Below, piece by piece: positions 18,144 through 29,514 of a stretch of DNA of 64,000 bases (position 1 is the stretch's first letter; each line of letters starts with the position of its first letter). Source of the DNA: CAVRTM01 sp963724015 (lineage in GTDB: Bacteria; Actinomycetota; Actinomycetes; Actinomycetales; Dermatophilaceae); the NCBI GenBank assembly GCA_963724015.1, contig CAVRTM010000022.1:301582-365581 (forward strand), read 5' to 3'. A program made the position numbers and the translations under genes. The notes beneath the pieces were generated by a model. It was not told where the DNA came from. It searched no databases and saw only the letters and a program-made list of their open reading frames with translations.

Positions 18144-18553
18144 CCTTGCCTCCACGGCAGTCCGGAGTTCTTCCAGCCGGCGACGGTCCGGCGGCCCTGC
18201 TCGTCCAGCGGCCCCTCGAAGCCGTGGACGATGTTGTACGCCGGGCCCAGGCCCGCGGCGGTGGCGGCCTCGGCCGCGGCGACCGACCGGACGCCGGAGC
18301 GGCAGAGGAAGTAGACCGGGGCGCCCGGGGCCACTCCCGCCTCGCGGAGCTCGTCGACGAACCGGTCGTTGACGCGGCCGTCGGGGAACCGCTGCCACTC
18401 CACGAGCACGGGCCCCCGACCCGGCCGGGACACCTCGGGCAGCCCGACGTAGGTCCACTCCGCCCGGGTGCGCACGTCCACGAGCACCGCCGTCGCGTCC
18501 TCCTGCAAGGCGGCAAGGGCCTGCTCGGGCTGGACGTCCCCGGCGTAGCTCAC
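18140..18553 (-). CDS. Rhodanese-like sulfurtransferase
   Basis: A 137-residue single-domain rhodanese. The active-site loop CRSGVRS carries the persulfide cysteine Cys84, and the N-terminal LVDVRTRAEWTYVGLPEV is the usual rhodanese CH2 start. It handles sulfane sulfur in the cytosol. It overlaps metZ downstream and the DUF1737 gene upstream by four bases each (ATGA junctions), giving a tight three-gene operon. Supplying or sensing sulfide for the sulfhydrylase is inferred from this coupling. Confidence 0.9.
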   Translation of the reverse strand: MSYAGDVQPEQALAALQEDATAVLVDVRTRAEWTYVGLPEVSRPGRGPVLVEWQRFPDGRVNDRFVDELREAGVAPGAPVYFLCRSGVRSVAAAEAATAAGLGPAYNIVHGFEGPLDEQGRRTVAGWKNSGLPWRQG

Positions 18554-18732
18554 GAGGCCCGTCCGGGAGCGGGCAGGACCAGTGCCTGCGCCACGATCAC
18601 CCGCTCGCCGTCGTACGTCACCGCGGGCGCCCCGTGCAGCTGGTAGCCGTCGGCCAGTGCCGCGCTGACCCGCTCGCAGAAGGCCCGGTCGTCCGGTCCG
18701 GTGAGCACGCGGTAGGGCAGTCGGTCATCCAT
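18550..18732 (-). CDS. DUF1737 domain protein
   Basis: A 60-residue protein consisting of one DUF1737 domain: LPYRVLTGPDDRAFCERVSAALADGYQLHG and then PAVTYDGERVIVAQALV. The family is small, of unknown function, and predicted to be soluble. It is the first gene of the DUF1737-rhodanese-metZ operon, with an ATGA overlap to the rhodanese gene. Its position suggests a role linked to sulfur assimilation, but nothing in the sequence shows a catalytic site. Confidence 0.82.
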   Translation of the reverse strand: MDDRLPYRVLTGPDDRAFCERVSAALADGYQLHGAPAVTYDGERVIVAQALVLPAPGRAS

Positions 18733-18803
18733 GTCCCCAGCGTTTCACAGGCGGTCCGGCGCCTCCGGACCGGTTTCACCGACTGGACCGGCGCCCCGCG
18801 GGA

Positions 18804-19967
18804 TCAGCGAAGATGACTGGTGTCGTTGACGAACGGCACCACGGCGCCGCCGTCGGACCACATCTCGACCGTCGTGAGGGACGCCGGCGAGGTGGCCAGG
18901 CGCCAGATGCGGTCGTGCGGGATGCCGAGCACGTGGGCGAGCACCACCATGATCGGTTTGCGGTGCGTCGCCACGACCACCGGCAGGTCGCTGCTGCCGG
19001 CACGCTCGAACGCCGCGAGCACGCGCTTGGCCATGTCGCGGTGGCTCTCCCCACCGACCCGGGCGTAGGCGTCGTCCTCGCGCAGCCGGGCCAGCTCGGC
19101 CGGGTAGCGCGCGGCCAGCTGGCCGACGCTCTTGCCGTCCCAGTCGCCGAACCCCTGCTCGTCCCAGTCCTCGTCGGTCTCCAGCCGGACCCCCATGCGC
19201 CGACGCCGACGGCAGACCCGGTCTGTACGCCGCGAGCCAGGCTCGAGGAGACGACCCGCACCGGGCCGTCGCCGAGAAAGGCACGCACCGCCCCGGCGGC
19301 AGCGGCGACCTGCTGCCGGCCGAGGGCGTTGAGGCCGGGGTCCGCGCCACCGCGACCGTCGAGCTTGCGCGCCACGGTGAAGTCGGTGACCCCGTGCCGC
19401 ACCAGGACCAGCCGGGTGGGCCGGCCGAGGTCGGGAGCCCCGACCGGGTCGGCCGGGCTGGTGCCGGAGGCGAGGTCCGCTTCGGCAGCGGCAGGCGTCA
19501 CCGTCGTCGGCCACCGGGTCGCTGTCGAGCCGGCGCGAGATCGTCTTGCCGTCCATGGCCGCGTTGGCCAGGGCGTCGGCGGCGGAGTTCTCCGCCCGCG
19601 GGATCCACGTGAAGCGCACCGAGCCGCCGCCGGCGCTGATGTCGGCCGCGACCTCCCGCGCCTCGAGCGCCAGGCGGCGCATGTCCTCGTGCTTGATCTT
19701 CCAGCGGCCGGACATCTGCTCCACGACGAGCTTGGAGTCCATCCGCACCTCGACCACAGCGGCCGGGTCGATCTCGAGCGCGGCCTTCAGGCCGGCGACC
19801 AGCCCGGAGTACTCCGCGACGTTGTTGCTGGCGATCCCCACCGAGGCGGCCCGCTCGGCGAGCACGGCACCGGTGGCCGGGTCGCGCACGAGCGCGCCGT
19901 AGCCGGCCTTGCCGGGGTTGCCCCGGGAGCCGCCGTCGGCCTCGACGACGAGTCTGCGTCCGGCCAT
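18804..19967 (-). pseudogene. Bifunctional RNase HI / histidine phosphatase, two frameshifts
   Basis: Residues 1-135 form an RNase HI domain: LVVEADGGSRGNPGKAGYGA, NNVAEYSGLVAGLKAAL, RMDSKLVVEQMSGRWKIKH and AENSAADALANAAMD hold the D-E-D-D metal site. A histidine phosphatase (RHG) domain follows: LVLVRHGVTDFT, then WDEQGFGDWDGKS and GGESHRDMAKRVL with the second histidine pair. This fusion is the Rv2228c-type protein of actinobacteria, which cleaves RNA in RNA:DNA hybrids and has phosphatase activity. The frame changes near 19490 and back near 19205. Because the gene is otherwise intact, sequencing errors are likelier than true loss. Confidence 0.82.
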
Positions 19968-19971
19968 CGGC

Positions 19972-20712
19972 TCAGAGGCCGGACTCGGAGGTGCGCACCA
20001 GGATCCGCCGGCACTCCTCGCAGCGCAGCACCTCGTCGTCGGCGGCGTCGCGGATGCGGTTGATGTCGACCTGGTTGAGCTCGAGCCGGCACCCCTCGCA
20101 CCGTCGGTGACGCAGGGCGGCCGCGCCGATGCCGCCGCTGGAGGCGCGGATCTTCTCGTAGAGCCCCACCAGGTCCTCGCCGACACCGGCCACCACGTCG
20201 GGGCGCGGCCGCACGACCGTGGCCGCCTCGGCCTCGAGCTCGGCCACCACGCGGTCCCTCGCGGCGACGAGCTCATCGACCCGGGCGGCGTGCTCGTCCC
20301 GCTCGGCCTGGGCCCTGGCCACGGCCGCGGAGAGCGACTCGGCCCGCTCCATGACCTCCAGCTCGATGTCCTCGAGCTCGGCCTGGCGCCGGGTCAACGA
20401 GTCGACCTCGTGCTGCAGGGCCTGCATGTCCTTGGCGGTGCCCTGCCCGGCCATCAGGCGGGCCTGGTTGCGGGCGGAGCGGTCGCGGACCAGCTGCACG
20501 TCCGCGTCGGCCTTGGCGACCTCGCGCTGCACGTCGGCCTCGGCGGTGCGGGCGCGCACCAGGTCGTCGTCCAGGGCCCGCAGCCGGACGGTGACCTCGT
20601 CGAGCTGCCGCTGCTCGGGCAGCGTCGCCCGGCGGTGGGAGATCTGGTCCAGGCGGGTGTCGATGGCCTGCAGGTCCAGCAACCGCCACTGGCGGCTCGG
20701 GTCGGCTTTCAG
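19972..20712 (-). CDS. C4-type zinc-ribbon coiled-coil protein
   Basis: About 246 residues: a long coiled coil (from LLDLQAIDTRLDQISHRR to about residue 180) and a C-terminal zinc ribbon with CEGC and CEEC pairs. This is the DUF164/CT398-like family linked by others to nucleic-acid-binding roles. The start is unusual. No ATG or GTG fits, but a CTG at 20712-20710 follows GGAGGT by five bases and overlaps the Nif3 stop as CTGA, so translation by coupling from CTG is the best reading. The RNase H/phosphatase gene follows five bases later, as in many actinobacteria. Confidence 0.88.
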   Translation of the reverse strand: MKADPSRQWRLLDLQAIDTRLDQISHRRATLPEQRQLDEVTVRLRALDDDLVRARTAEADVQREVAKADADVQLVRDRSARNQARLMAGQGTAKDMQALQHEVDSLTRRQAELEDIELEVMERAESLSAAVARAQAERDEHAARVDELVAARDRVVAELEAEAATVVRPRPDVVAGVGEDLVGLYEKIRASSGGIGAAALRHRRCEGCRLELNQVDINRIRDAADDEVLRCEECRRILVRTSESGL

Positions 20713-21575
20713 GACGTACCTCCGGGCACGAGGGTCGGACGCGCCCCGACCAGGAAGTCCCAGGGGTCGGTGCGCAACGAGGAGATGTGGGCCTCCAACC
20801 TAGTGCCCCGCTCCCCCAGCTCGCGCCAGAGGCGGTCGCGGGCGCCCTCCAGCCAGAGCCACTCGCTGGCCCAGTGGCCGGCGTCGATGAGGTACGGCGG
20901 GCCGCCCCGCGCCTCCTCGCGTGCCTCCAGCGCGGGGTGGTGGCGCAGGTCGGCGGTGACGTAGACGTCACAGCCGCTGGCCCGCACCGCGTCGAGCCGG
21001 TCGTCCCCGGCCCCACCGAGCACGGCCACACGGCGTACGGCGGCGTCCTCGGGCCCGCTGACGCGGATCCCGACCGGGGCCGGCGGCAGCGCCGCCGCCA
21101 GGCGCTCGGCGAAGCCGCGCAGCGTCGCCGGCTCGGGCAGGTCCCCCACGCGGCCGAGGCCGACACCGTCCTGGACCGACAGCGGCGCGGTGCCGGTCAG
21201 TCCGCAGGCTGCTGCCAGGGCGTCGCTGACGCCGGGAGTGGCCACGTCGGCGTTGGTGTGCGCGGCGTACAGGGCCACGTCACCGACGACCAGACTGGTG
21301 ACCGCCGCACCCTTGGCGCTGGTGGTGGCCACGCTGTGCACCCCGCGCAGCAGCAGCGGGTGGTGGGTGATGAGCAGGTCGGCTCCCAGCCGCCGGGCCT
21401 CGTCGATGACGGCGAGCGTGGGGTCGACGGCGAAGTGGATGCGGCGCACCGGCTGGTCCGGGTCTCCTGTGACCAGGCCGACCCGGTCCCACGTCATGGC
21501 GGTGTCCTGGGGGTACAGGCGGTCGAGCGCCGCCACGACCTCGGACAGCGGCGTGCTGTCCTCCGCTGCGGTCAC
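20709..21575 (-). CDS. Nif3-like dinuclear metal-centre protein
   Basis: A 288-residue protein of the Nif3/YbgI (NIF3, GTP cyclohydrolase I type 2-like) family, which forms toroidal hexamers with a di-metal site. Metal-ligand motifs include LLITHHPLLLRG and YAAHTNADVATPGVSDAL in the N-terminal half, and HWASEWLWLEGARDRL in the C-terminal half. The substrate remains unknown for the family. It is first in an operon with the zinc-ribbon protein (CTGA overlap) and the RNase H/phosphatase, a conserved actinobacterial order. A tRNA-Val gene lies 22 bases upstream. Confidence 0.9.
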   Translation of the reverse strand: MTAAEDSTPLSEVVAALDRLYPQDTAMTWDRVGLVTGDPDQPVRRIHFAVDPTLAVIDEARRLGADLLITHHPLLLRGVHSVATTSAKGAAVTSLVVGDVALYAAHTNADVATPGVSDALAAACGLTGTAPLSVQDGVGLGRVGDLPEPATLRGFAERLAAALPPAPVGIRVSGPEDAAVRRVAVLGGAGDDRLDAVRASGCDVYVTADLRHHPALEAREEARGGPPYLIDAGHWASEWLWLEGARDRLWRELGERGTRLEAHISSLRTDPWDFLVGARPTLVPGGTS

Positions 21576-21597
21576 GAGGTGCTTCCTTCCTGCAAGG

Positions 21598-21670
21598 TGG
21601 GCCCGGCCGGGCTCGAACCGACGACACCCGCGGTGTAAACGCGGTGCTCTACCAACTGAGCTACAGGCCC
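21598..21670 (-). tRNA. tRNA-Val (anticodon UAC)
   Basis: A 73-base cloverleaf on the minus strand. The acceptor stem GGGCCTG pairs with CGGGCCC. The D arm is GCTC...AGC, the anticodon stem CCGCG/CGCGG carries the loop TTTACAC with anticodon TAC, and the T arm GTCGG-TTCGAGC-CCGGC is intact. CCA is not encoded. It reads valine GUA codons and probably other GUN codons by wobble. Confidence 0.95.
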
Positions 21671-21680
21671 CGCTGCCGGC

Positions 21681-22165
21681 TCAGTCCTGGGACTGCACCA
21701 GCTCCTTCAGGGCGGCGTGGTAGCCGCCGAAGTCCCGCTTCTCGCCCGGCCCGTTGACCAGGCTCCAGCGCACGACCCCGCCCGGTCGATGAGGAACGTG
21801 CCGCGCGTGGCAAACCCGCCGTCCGGCCTGAAGACGCCGTAGTCCTGGGCGACCTGCCCGTGCGGCCAGAAGTCGCTGAGCACGGGGAAGAAGTACCCCT
21901 GCGCGTCGGCGTAGGCCCGCTGCGTGAACATGTGGTCGCAGGACACGGCCAGGACCTGCACGTCGTCGTTCGCGAAGGCCCCGAGGTCGTCGCGGATCTC
22001 GCACAGCTCGCCGGTGCAGATGCCGGAGAAGGCGAACGGGAAGAAGACCACCACGACCGCCTTGTCCCCGCGGAACCCGGCCAGGCTGACGTCCTGGCCG
22101 TACTGGTCCTTGAGGGTGAAGTCGGGTGCGGTCGCACCGATCGCGGGCACGCTGGATTCAGTCAT
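21681..22165 (-). pseudogene. AhpE-type peroxiredoxin, one-base frameshift
   Basis: About 161 residues of a peroxiredoxin that reduces peroxides in the cytosol. It starts MTESSVPAIGATAPDFTLKDQYGQ. The peroxidatic cysteine is Cys50 in PFAFSGICTGELC, and Cys55 follows. The frame is lost near 21780 after FLIDRAG; the conserved C-terminal end VVRWSLVNGPGEKRDFGGYHAAL continues in another frame. The break lies in a GGGG run, where one added G restores the frame. A sequencing error is therefore likely, and the gene is probably intact in the organism. It precedes tRNA-Val and follows the DUF3052 gene, a conserved pairing. Confidence 0.85.
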
Positions 22166-22185
22166 GGCGCACAGTGTGCCAGCCG

Positions 22186-22611
22186 TCAGCGGCGGGCGGT
22201 CCTGGGGGCGACCAGGCGGGTGCCGGTCCAGTCGGGCGAGGCGCTGACGTTGCCGGAGGCGTGCAGACCGGCGGTCAGGGCGGCCTCTTCGATGTCGCTG
22301 GGCTCGATCGTGCCGACGCGGCCGACCTTGGGCGACAGCAGCACGATGAAGCCGCGGTCCGCCAGGTTGGTCAGGGCGTCGACCAGCGCGTCGGTGAGGT
22401 CGCCGTCGTCCTCGCGCCACCACAGGGTGACGGCGTCGGCCACGTTGCCGTAGTCCTCGTCCTCGAGCTCGGAGCCGATGACGTCCTCGATGGCGATGCG
22501 GAGCTCGTCGTCGACGTCGTGGTCGTAACCGATCTCCTGAACCACCTGGCCGGGGGCGAACCCCAGCTTCGTCACCGCGCTGTTCGCCGCGGCTTCCGCG
22601 GTCGCAACCAC
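22186..22611 (-). CDS. DUF3052 family protein
   Basis: A 141-residue acidic cytosolic protein of the actinobacterial DUF3052 family: AVTKLGFAPGQVVQEIGYDHDVDDELR, then VLWW-type TLWWREDDGDLTDALVDAL and GFIVLLSPKVGR. The start is a GTG at 22611 with an AAGGAGG site eight bases upstream. The function is not known. It lies 20 bases upstream of the AhpE-type peroxiredoxin on the same strand, an arrangement repeated in many actinobacteria, which hints at co-expression. Confidence 0.88.
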   Translation of the reverse strand: MVATAEAAANSAVTKLGFAPGQVVQEIGYDHDVDDELRIAIEDVIGSELEDEDYGNVADAVTLWWREDDGDLTDALVDALTNLADRGFIVLLSPKVGRVGTIEPSDIEEAALTAGLHASGNVSASPDWTGTRLVAPRTARR

Positions 22612-22927
22612 TCGGTTTCCTCCTTGAAGCGTGACCGGGCGCCTGCTGCGCCTGGTCTTCGTCGTCCGTATGACTGCGTAGTCCACTAGGTCTGGGGCCA
22701 TCTTGCAAGCAGATCGCGGTATCGGGCCCCGTTCGCCACACATCCCGGCACGCCGGGCCGGCTCACCGGGACCCGGCCCGGCACCGGCCCCCGGGGAATC
22801 CCGACCGCTGCCCGGGCTCCCGCCCGATCCGTGACATTCGACATATCCACGGCCGACGGCTCCCCGCGATGGTCAGGGCAGCGCCTGTCGAGGCGCTCGT
22901 CGCCATGCAACGTGGGAGGAAGTTCCT
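22612..22927. other. Divergent promoter region
   Basis: About 315 bases between the divergently transcribed DUF3052 and S53 peptidase genes. It contains the AAGGAGG and GGAGGAAG ribosome-binding sites of the two genes at its ends and should hold both promoters. No RNA gene, repeat or further small protein is recognisable. Confidence 0.5.
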
Positions 22928-24964
22928 ATGGCATCCACCATCCGCCGTGGGGCTGTGCTGAGTACGACAGCCGCCATGACGCTGGCCTTGGCGGGGCTCA
23001 CCCCAGCCCTCGCCCAGGCCGCCGGTCCGTCGCCGCGCGCGACGCTCGAGGGGGCGCCGGCCTGGACCGCCCACGCCGCGCGGGTCGGCCAGACCCCGGC
23101 CACCCGGACCCAGCACCTCACCGCCGTCCTGGGGCTGCGCGACACCGCCGGCGCCGAGTCGCTCGCGGCCGCCGTGTCCGACCCCTCGAGCGCGACGTAC
23201 GGCCGGTTCGTCTCCGCCGCCGCGTGGCGCGCCCGGTTCGCCCCCCGCAGCTCCGACGTCAAGCGCGTGACCGACTGGCTGAAGGCCAGCGGCTTCACCA
23301 TCGGCGCCATCCCGGCCAACCACCGCACCATCAGCTTCAGCGGGTCCACCGCCCAGGTCGAGAAGGCCTTCGCCACCGACGTGCAGACGTTCCGCAAGTC
23401 GGGCTCGACGGTGACGGCCAACGCGGCGTCGGTCTCGGTGCCCCGGCCCCTGGCCGGCACCGTGGTCGGCATCACCGGCCTGGACACCTCGGCGCTGCGC
23501 ACGCCCGCGCACACCGGCGGACCCGACAACCGCAGCGGAGCCGGCCGCAACGCCACGGCAGCCGCGGCACCCACCAGCGCCAGGCCGGCCGACACTCTTC
23601 CTCCCCCCGGGCCGGTCTTCCGGAACGCCACGCCCTGCTCCGCCTACTACGGGCAGAAGGCCGCCACCTCGGTGCCGCAGGTCCTCAAGGACCCGCTGAC
23701 CTACGCGCCCTGCGGCTACAAGCCGGCCCAGATCCGTGGTGCCTACGGCGTGGACGACGCCCTCGCCGCCGGCTACGACGGCCGGGGCGCCACGATCGCG
23801 ATCCTCGACGCCTACGCCTCGCCGACGGTCCTGGCCGACGCTCAGACCTACGCCCGCAGGAACGACTCCCGGCACCCGCTGCGCGGATACCAGTTCGCCC
23901 AGTCGCTGCCGGCCAGCTTCTCCTTCGTCGACGAGTGCGACGCCGCCGGCTGGTACGGCGAGGAGACCCTGGACGTGGAGGCGGCACACGCCACCGCACC
24001 CGCCGCCAACATCCTGTACGTCGGCGCGTCGAGCTGCCAGGACGCCGACCTCAACGCCGCGATGAACTCGGTCGTGGACAACGAGCTGGCCCAGGTCGTC
24101 AGCAACTCCTACGGCAACACCGGCGAGCCGTCGTCGATGGCGGACGTCGCGGAGGAGCACCAGACGCTCCTGCAGGCGGCGGCCCAGGGCATCAGCGTGA
24201 TGTTCTCCTCCGGTGACAACGGCGACGAGGTGGCCAACACCGGCACGCGCCAGGTCGACTACGAAGCCTCCGACCCCTACGCCACCGCGGTCGGTGGCAC
24301 GGCACTGGCCGTCACCAAGGACAACGGCTACGGCTTCGAGCAGGGTTGGGGCACCGGCAAGTCCACCCTCACCAAGGGCGCCTGGGACCCGAAGGTGCCG
24401 GCCTACCTCTACGGCGGTGGCGGCGGCACGAGCCGGCTGTTCAAGCAGCCGTCCTACCAGGCCAAGGTGGTCCCGTCCTCGATCTCCAACTACTTCGGCA
24501 AGGGCGCGCACCGCGCCGTGCCGGACGTGGCGATGGTCGGTGACCCCAGCACCGGGTTCCTCGTCGGCCAGAGCCAGACGTTCCCCGACGGCACGGTGAA
24601 GTACAGCGAGTACCGCATCGGCGGCACCAGCCTCTCGTGCCCGCTGTTCGCCGGCGTCACCGCCGTCTCCAACCAGCTGCACGGCGGCCCGCTCGGCTTC
24701 CTCAACCCCAAGCTGTACGCCCTGGCCGGCACCTCGGCGTTCCGGGACGTCGACCACGGCCGCGCCGTCACCGACGGCGTGGTCCGCGTCGACTACGTCA
24801 ACGGCGTCGACAGCAAGGACGGCCTGGCCACGTCGCTGCGGACGCTGAACCAGACCGGCAGCATCTACACCCGCAAGGGCTATGACGACGTCACGGGCAT
24901 CGGCAGCCCCAACGGCGCCGGCTTCTTCAACGGCGTCAGCGGTGCCCACCTGCACCGGCACTGA
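22928..24964 (+). CDS. Secreted S53-family serine-carboxyl peptidase (sedolisin)
   Basis: A 678-residue precursor. Residues 1-32 are a signal peptide (basic start, hydrophobic core, AQA cleavage region). Residues about 60-185 form the pro-kumamolisin activation domain. The catalytic domain holds Glu345 and Asp349 in YGEETLDVE and the nucleophile Ser568 in GGTSLSCP; a C-terminal calcium-site segment DDVTGIGSPNG follows. The enzyme should be exported and, like other sedolisins, cleave proteins best at acid pH after removal of its propeptide. A GGAGGAAG site precedes the ATG. A strong inverted repeat ends the unit. Confidence 0.92.
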   Translation: MASTIRRGAVLSTTAAMTLALAGLTPALAQAAGPSPRATLEGAPAWTAHAARVGQTPATRTQHLTAVLGLRDTAGAESLAAAVSDPSSATYGRFVSAAAWRARFAPRSSDVKRVTDWLKASGFTIGAIPANHRTISFSGSTAQVEKAFATDVQTFRKSGSTVTANAASVSVPRPLAGTVVGITGLDTSALRTPAHTGGPDNRSGAGRNATAAAAPTSARPADTLPPPGPVFRNATPCSAYYGQKAATSVPQVLKDPLTYAPCGYKPAQIRGAYGVDDALAAGYDGRGATIAILDAYASPTVLADAQTYARRNDSRHPLRGYQFAQSLPASFSFVDECDAAGWYGEETLDVEAAHATAPAANILYVGASSCQDADLNAAMNSVVDNELAQVVSNSYGNTGEPSSMADVAEEHQTLLQAAAQGISVMFSSGDNGDEVANTGTRQVDYEASDPYATAVGGTALAVTKDNGYGFEQGWGTGKSTLTKGAWDPKVPAYLYGGGGGTSRLFKQPSYQAKVVPSSISNYFGKGAHRAVPDVAMVGDPSTGFLVGQSQTFPDGTVKYSEYRIGGTSLSCPLFAGVTAVSNQLHGGPLGFLNPKLYALAGTSAFRDVDHGRAVTDGVVRVDYVNGVDSKDGLATSLRTLNQTGSIYTRKGYDDVTGIGSPNGAGFFNGVSGAHLHRH

Positions 24965-25000
24965 CCGGGGCAGCCGCACTGACCGGACCTGACCCGCACC

Positions 25001-25046
25001 CGCAGAGGACCCCGGCGCCACGCACACGGCGCCGGGGTCCTCTGCG
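25001..25046. terminator. 19-bp hairpin terminator shared by converging genes
   Basis: A perfect 19-base inverted repeat: arms 25001-25019 (CGCAGAGGACCCCGGCGCC) and 25028-25046, loop of eight bases. It sits between the S53 peptidase (+) and the lipoprotein gene (-), which ends at its right edge, so it can stop transcription from both sides. No T-tract is present. Confidence 0.8.
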
Positions 25047-25511
25047 TCACCGCAGGGCCACGTGGGAGACGACGAGGGTGGCGCCGCACGGGCTCACCAG
25101 GTCCGGGCGGGGCATCCCCACGACCGCGACCTGCTGACCGACGCGGAGCCCTCCAGCTTCGGAGCCGGTCAGCGCGTAGCGCCGGTTGGAGGTCTGCAGG
25201 ATCACGCACTGCGGTCGCAGGCCCTCCACGATCCGGCCGAGTGCCGAGACCTCCTCGTGCGGGGGCAGCGCGCTGGAGGAGACCGTGGGGCTGGGCGCCT
25301 TGCCGGTGGGCGACGGCGTCGTCGCAGACGGCGTGGGGGTCGCCGCGGACGGCGACAGCGTCGCGCTGCCCGAGGGTGACCCGGTGGCCGACGACGTGCC
25401 GGCCGGTGTGCCCTGCCCGCAGGCACCGAGGCCGAGGGCGAGCCCCCCGGCGACGCTGACGGCGGCTGCGCGGAGGGCCAGGCGATGGATGCGGGTCGAG
25501 ACGGTTGGCAT
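25047..25511 (-). CDS. Lipoprotein with low-complexity linker
   Basis: A 154-residue exported lipoprotein. The signal peptide ends in the lipobox LGAC, with Cys31 as the lipidation site. A Ser/Thr/Pro/Gly-rich linker of about 45 residues follows (GTSSATGSPSGSATLSPSAA...). A small folded domain ends the protein (ILQTSNRRYALTGSEAGGLRVGQQVAVVGMP). This C-terminal part resembles a small beta-barrel that would sit outside the membrane; no family is assigned. It converges with the S53 peptidase and is divergent from fdhD. Confidence 0.72.
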   Translation of the reverse strand: MPTVSTRIHRLALRAAAVSVAGGLALGLGACGQGTPAGTSSATGSPSGSATLSPSAATPTPSATTPSPTGKAPSPTVSSSALPPHEEVSALGRIVEGLRPQCVILQTSNRRYALTGSEAGGLRVGQQVAVVGMPRPDLVSPCGATLVVSHVALR

Positions 25512-25581
25512 GAAGATCGGACGGCCGGCGGGTGGCGGGGGTTCCGCGGCACCGCCGGATGCCTCGACATAGGCTGACGCC

Positions 25582-26421
25582 ATGGGACGGGTCACCAAGC
25601 GCACGCCTGCCGTCCGGCTGGACCTCAGCGACCCGGACGCCCCGCTGGTGGTCACCCGGCCCGACACGGTGACCGTCGAGGAGCCGCTGGAGATCCGCAT
25701 CGGCCGGACCTCGTTCGCGGTGACGATGCGCACCCCCGGTGACGACTTCGACCTCGCGCTGGGCTTCCTGCTCACCGAGGGCCTGATCGGCGCGGCGACC
25801 GACGTCGCCGGGCTCATGCACTGCCTGGACGAGGACGAGGACGGCAGCCCGACGTACAACGTCGTGGACGTCACCCTCGCCCCGGGCGTCACCCCGCCGC
25901 CCCCCGGCTCGGCCCGCGAGCTCTACACCACCAGCTCCTGCGGCATCTGCGGCAAGGCGAGCATCGACGCCGTCCGCACCCAGACCCGCTACGCCGTGCA
26001 CGCTGACCCCGTGGGCCCGCTGCCGAGCGTCCTCGCCACGATGCCCGAGACGCTGCGGGCGCACCAGAAGGTGTTCGACCGCACGGGTGGGCTGCACGCG
26101 GCCGGGCTCTTCACCGCCGGTGGTGAGCTGCAGGTCATGCGCGAGGACGTCGGCCGGCACAACGCGGTCGACAAGGTGATCGGCTGGGCCGCCCGCCAGG
26201 ACCGGCTGCCGCTGTCCGGCTGCGTGCTGATGGTCAGCGGACGCGCCAGCTTCGAGCTGACCCAGAAGGCGATGATGGCCGGCATCCCCACGCTGGCAGC
26301 GGTTTCGGCACCGTCCAGCCTGGCCGTCGAGCTCGCCGCAGAGGCGGGCATGACGCTGGTCGGCTTCCTGCGGCCGCCGAAGATGACGGTCTACACCGGA
26401 GGCGCGCGGCTGGGGCTCTGA
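25582..26421 (+). CDS. fdhD: Formate dehydrogenase accessory sulfurtransferase FdhD
   Basis: A 279-residue cytosolic protein that passes sulfur to the molybdenum cofactor of formate dehydrogenase. The sulfur-carrying motif is CGICG in TTSSCGICGKASIDA. Other family blocks are TPGDDFDLALGFLLTEGLI, the conserved GLHAAGLF and MREDVGRHNAVDKVIG, and MVSGRASFELTQKAMMAGIP. Length and motifs are complete. No formate dehydrogenase subunit gene is in the window, so its partner must lie elsewhere. It stands upstream of aceE but is separated by about 195 bases. Confidence 0.93.
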   Translation: MGRVTKRTPAVRLDLSDPDAPLVVTRPDTVTVEEPLEIRIGRTSFAVTMRTPGDDFDLALGFLLTEGLIGAATDVAGLMHCLDEDEDGSPTYNVVDVTLAPGVTPPPPGSARELYTTSSCGICGKASIDAVRTQTRYAVHADPVGPLPSVLATMPETLRAHQKVFDRTGGLHAAGLFTAGGELQVMREDVGRHNAVDKVIGWAARQDRLPLSGCVLMVSGRASFELTQKAMMAGIPTLAAVSAPSSLAVELAAEAGMTLVGFLRPPKMTVYTGGARLGL

Positions 26422-26615
26422 GCTCGCTGCGGCCGCTTCCCGGACGCTCATCGGCGCAGGCGCGGGAGGGTACAGGCGCCGCATACCGGACAGTAATGAC
26501 GCCCGAGGGTGACCTGTGTCGCCCGGGGGTAGAAGATGGAGTGTCGTTGACCCCAAGAGGCGTCCCACCCGGGCTCACCTTGGCACGACCCGCTCGTCAC
26601 GAGAAAGGACACAGC

Positions 26616-29381
<2,766 letters not shown>

Positions 29382-29428
29382 CCGACGTCGCCACGGGCCG
29401 ACCCTCGGGCCGGCCCGTGGCACGCCCT

Positions 29429-29469
29429 CCGCAGGGCGGCAGCGAGGTCTCCTCGCTGCCGCCCTGCGG
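29429..29469 (+). terminator. 19-bp hairpin terminator of aceE
   Basis: A perfect inverted repeat 48 bases after the aceE stop: arms 29429-29447 and 29451-29469 with a three-base TCT loop. The core arm reads GCAGGGCGGCAGCGAGG. It separates aceE from the PucR-type regulator and the fab operon. No T-tract follows. Confidence 0.85.
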
Positions 29470-29514
29470 CGTTCCCGGCTCCCGTTGTCGACGGCATACA
29501 AATAGGCTGGCCCC

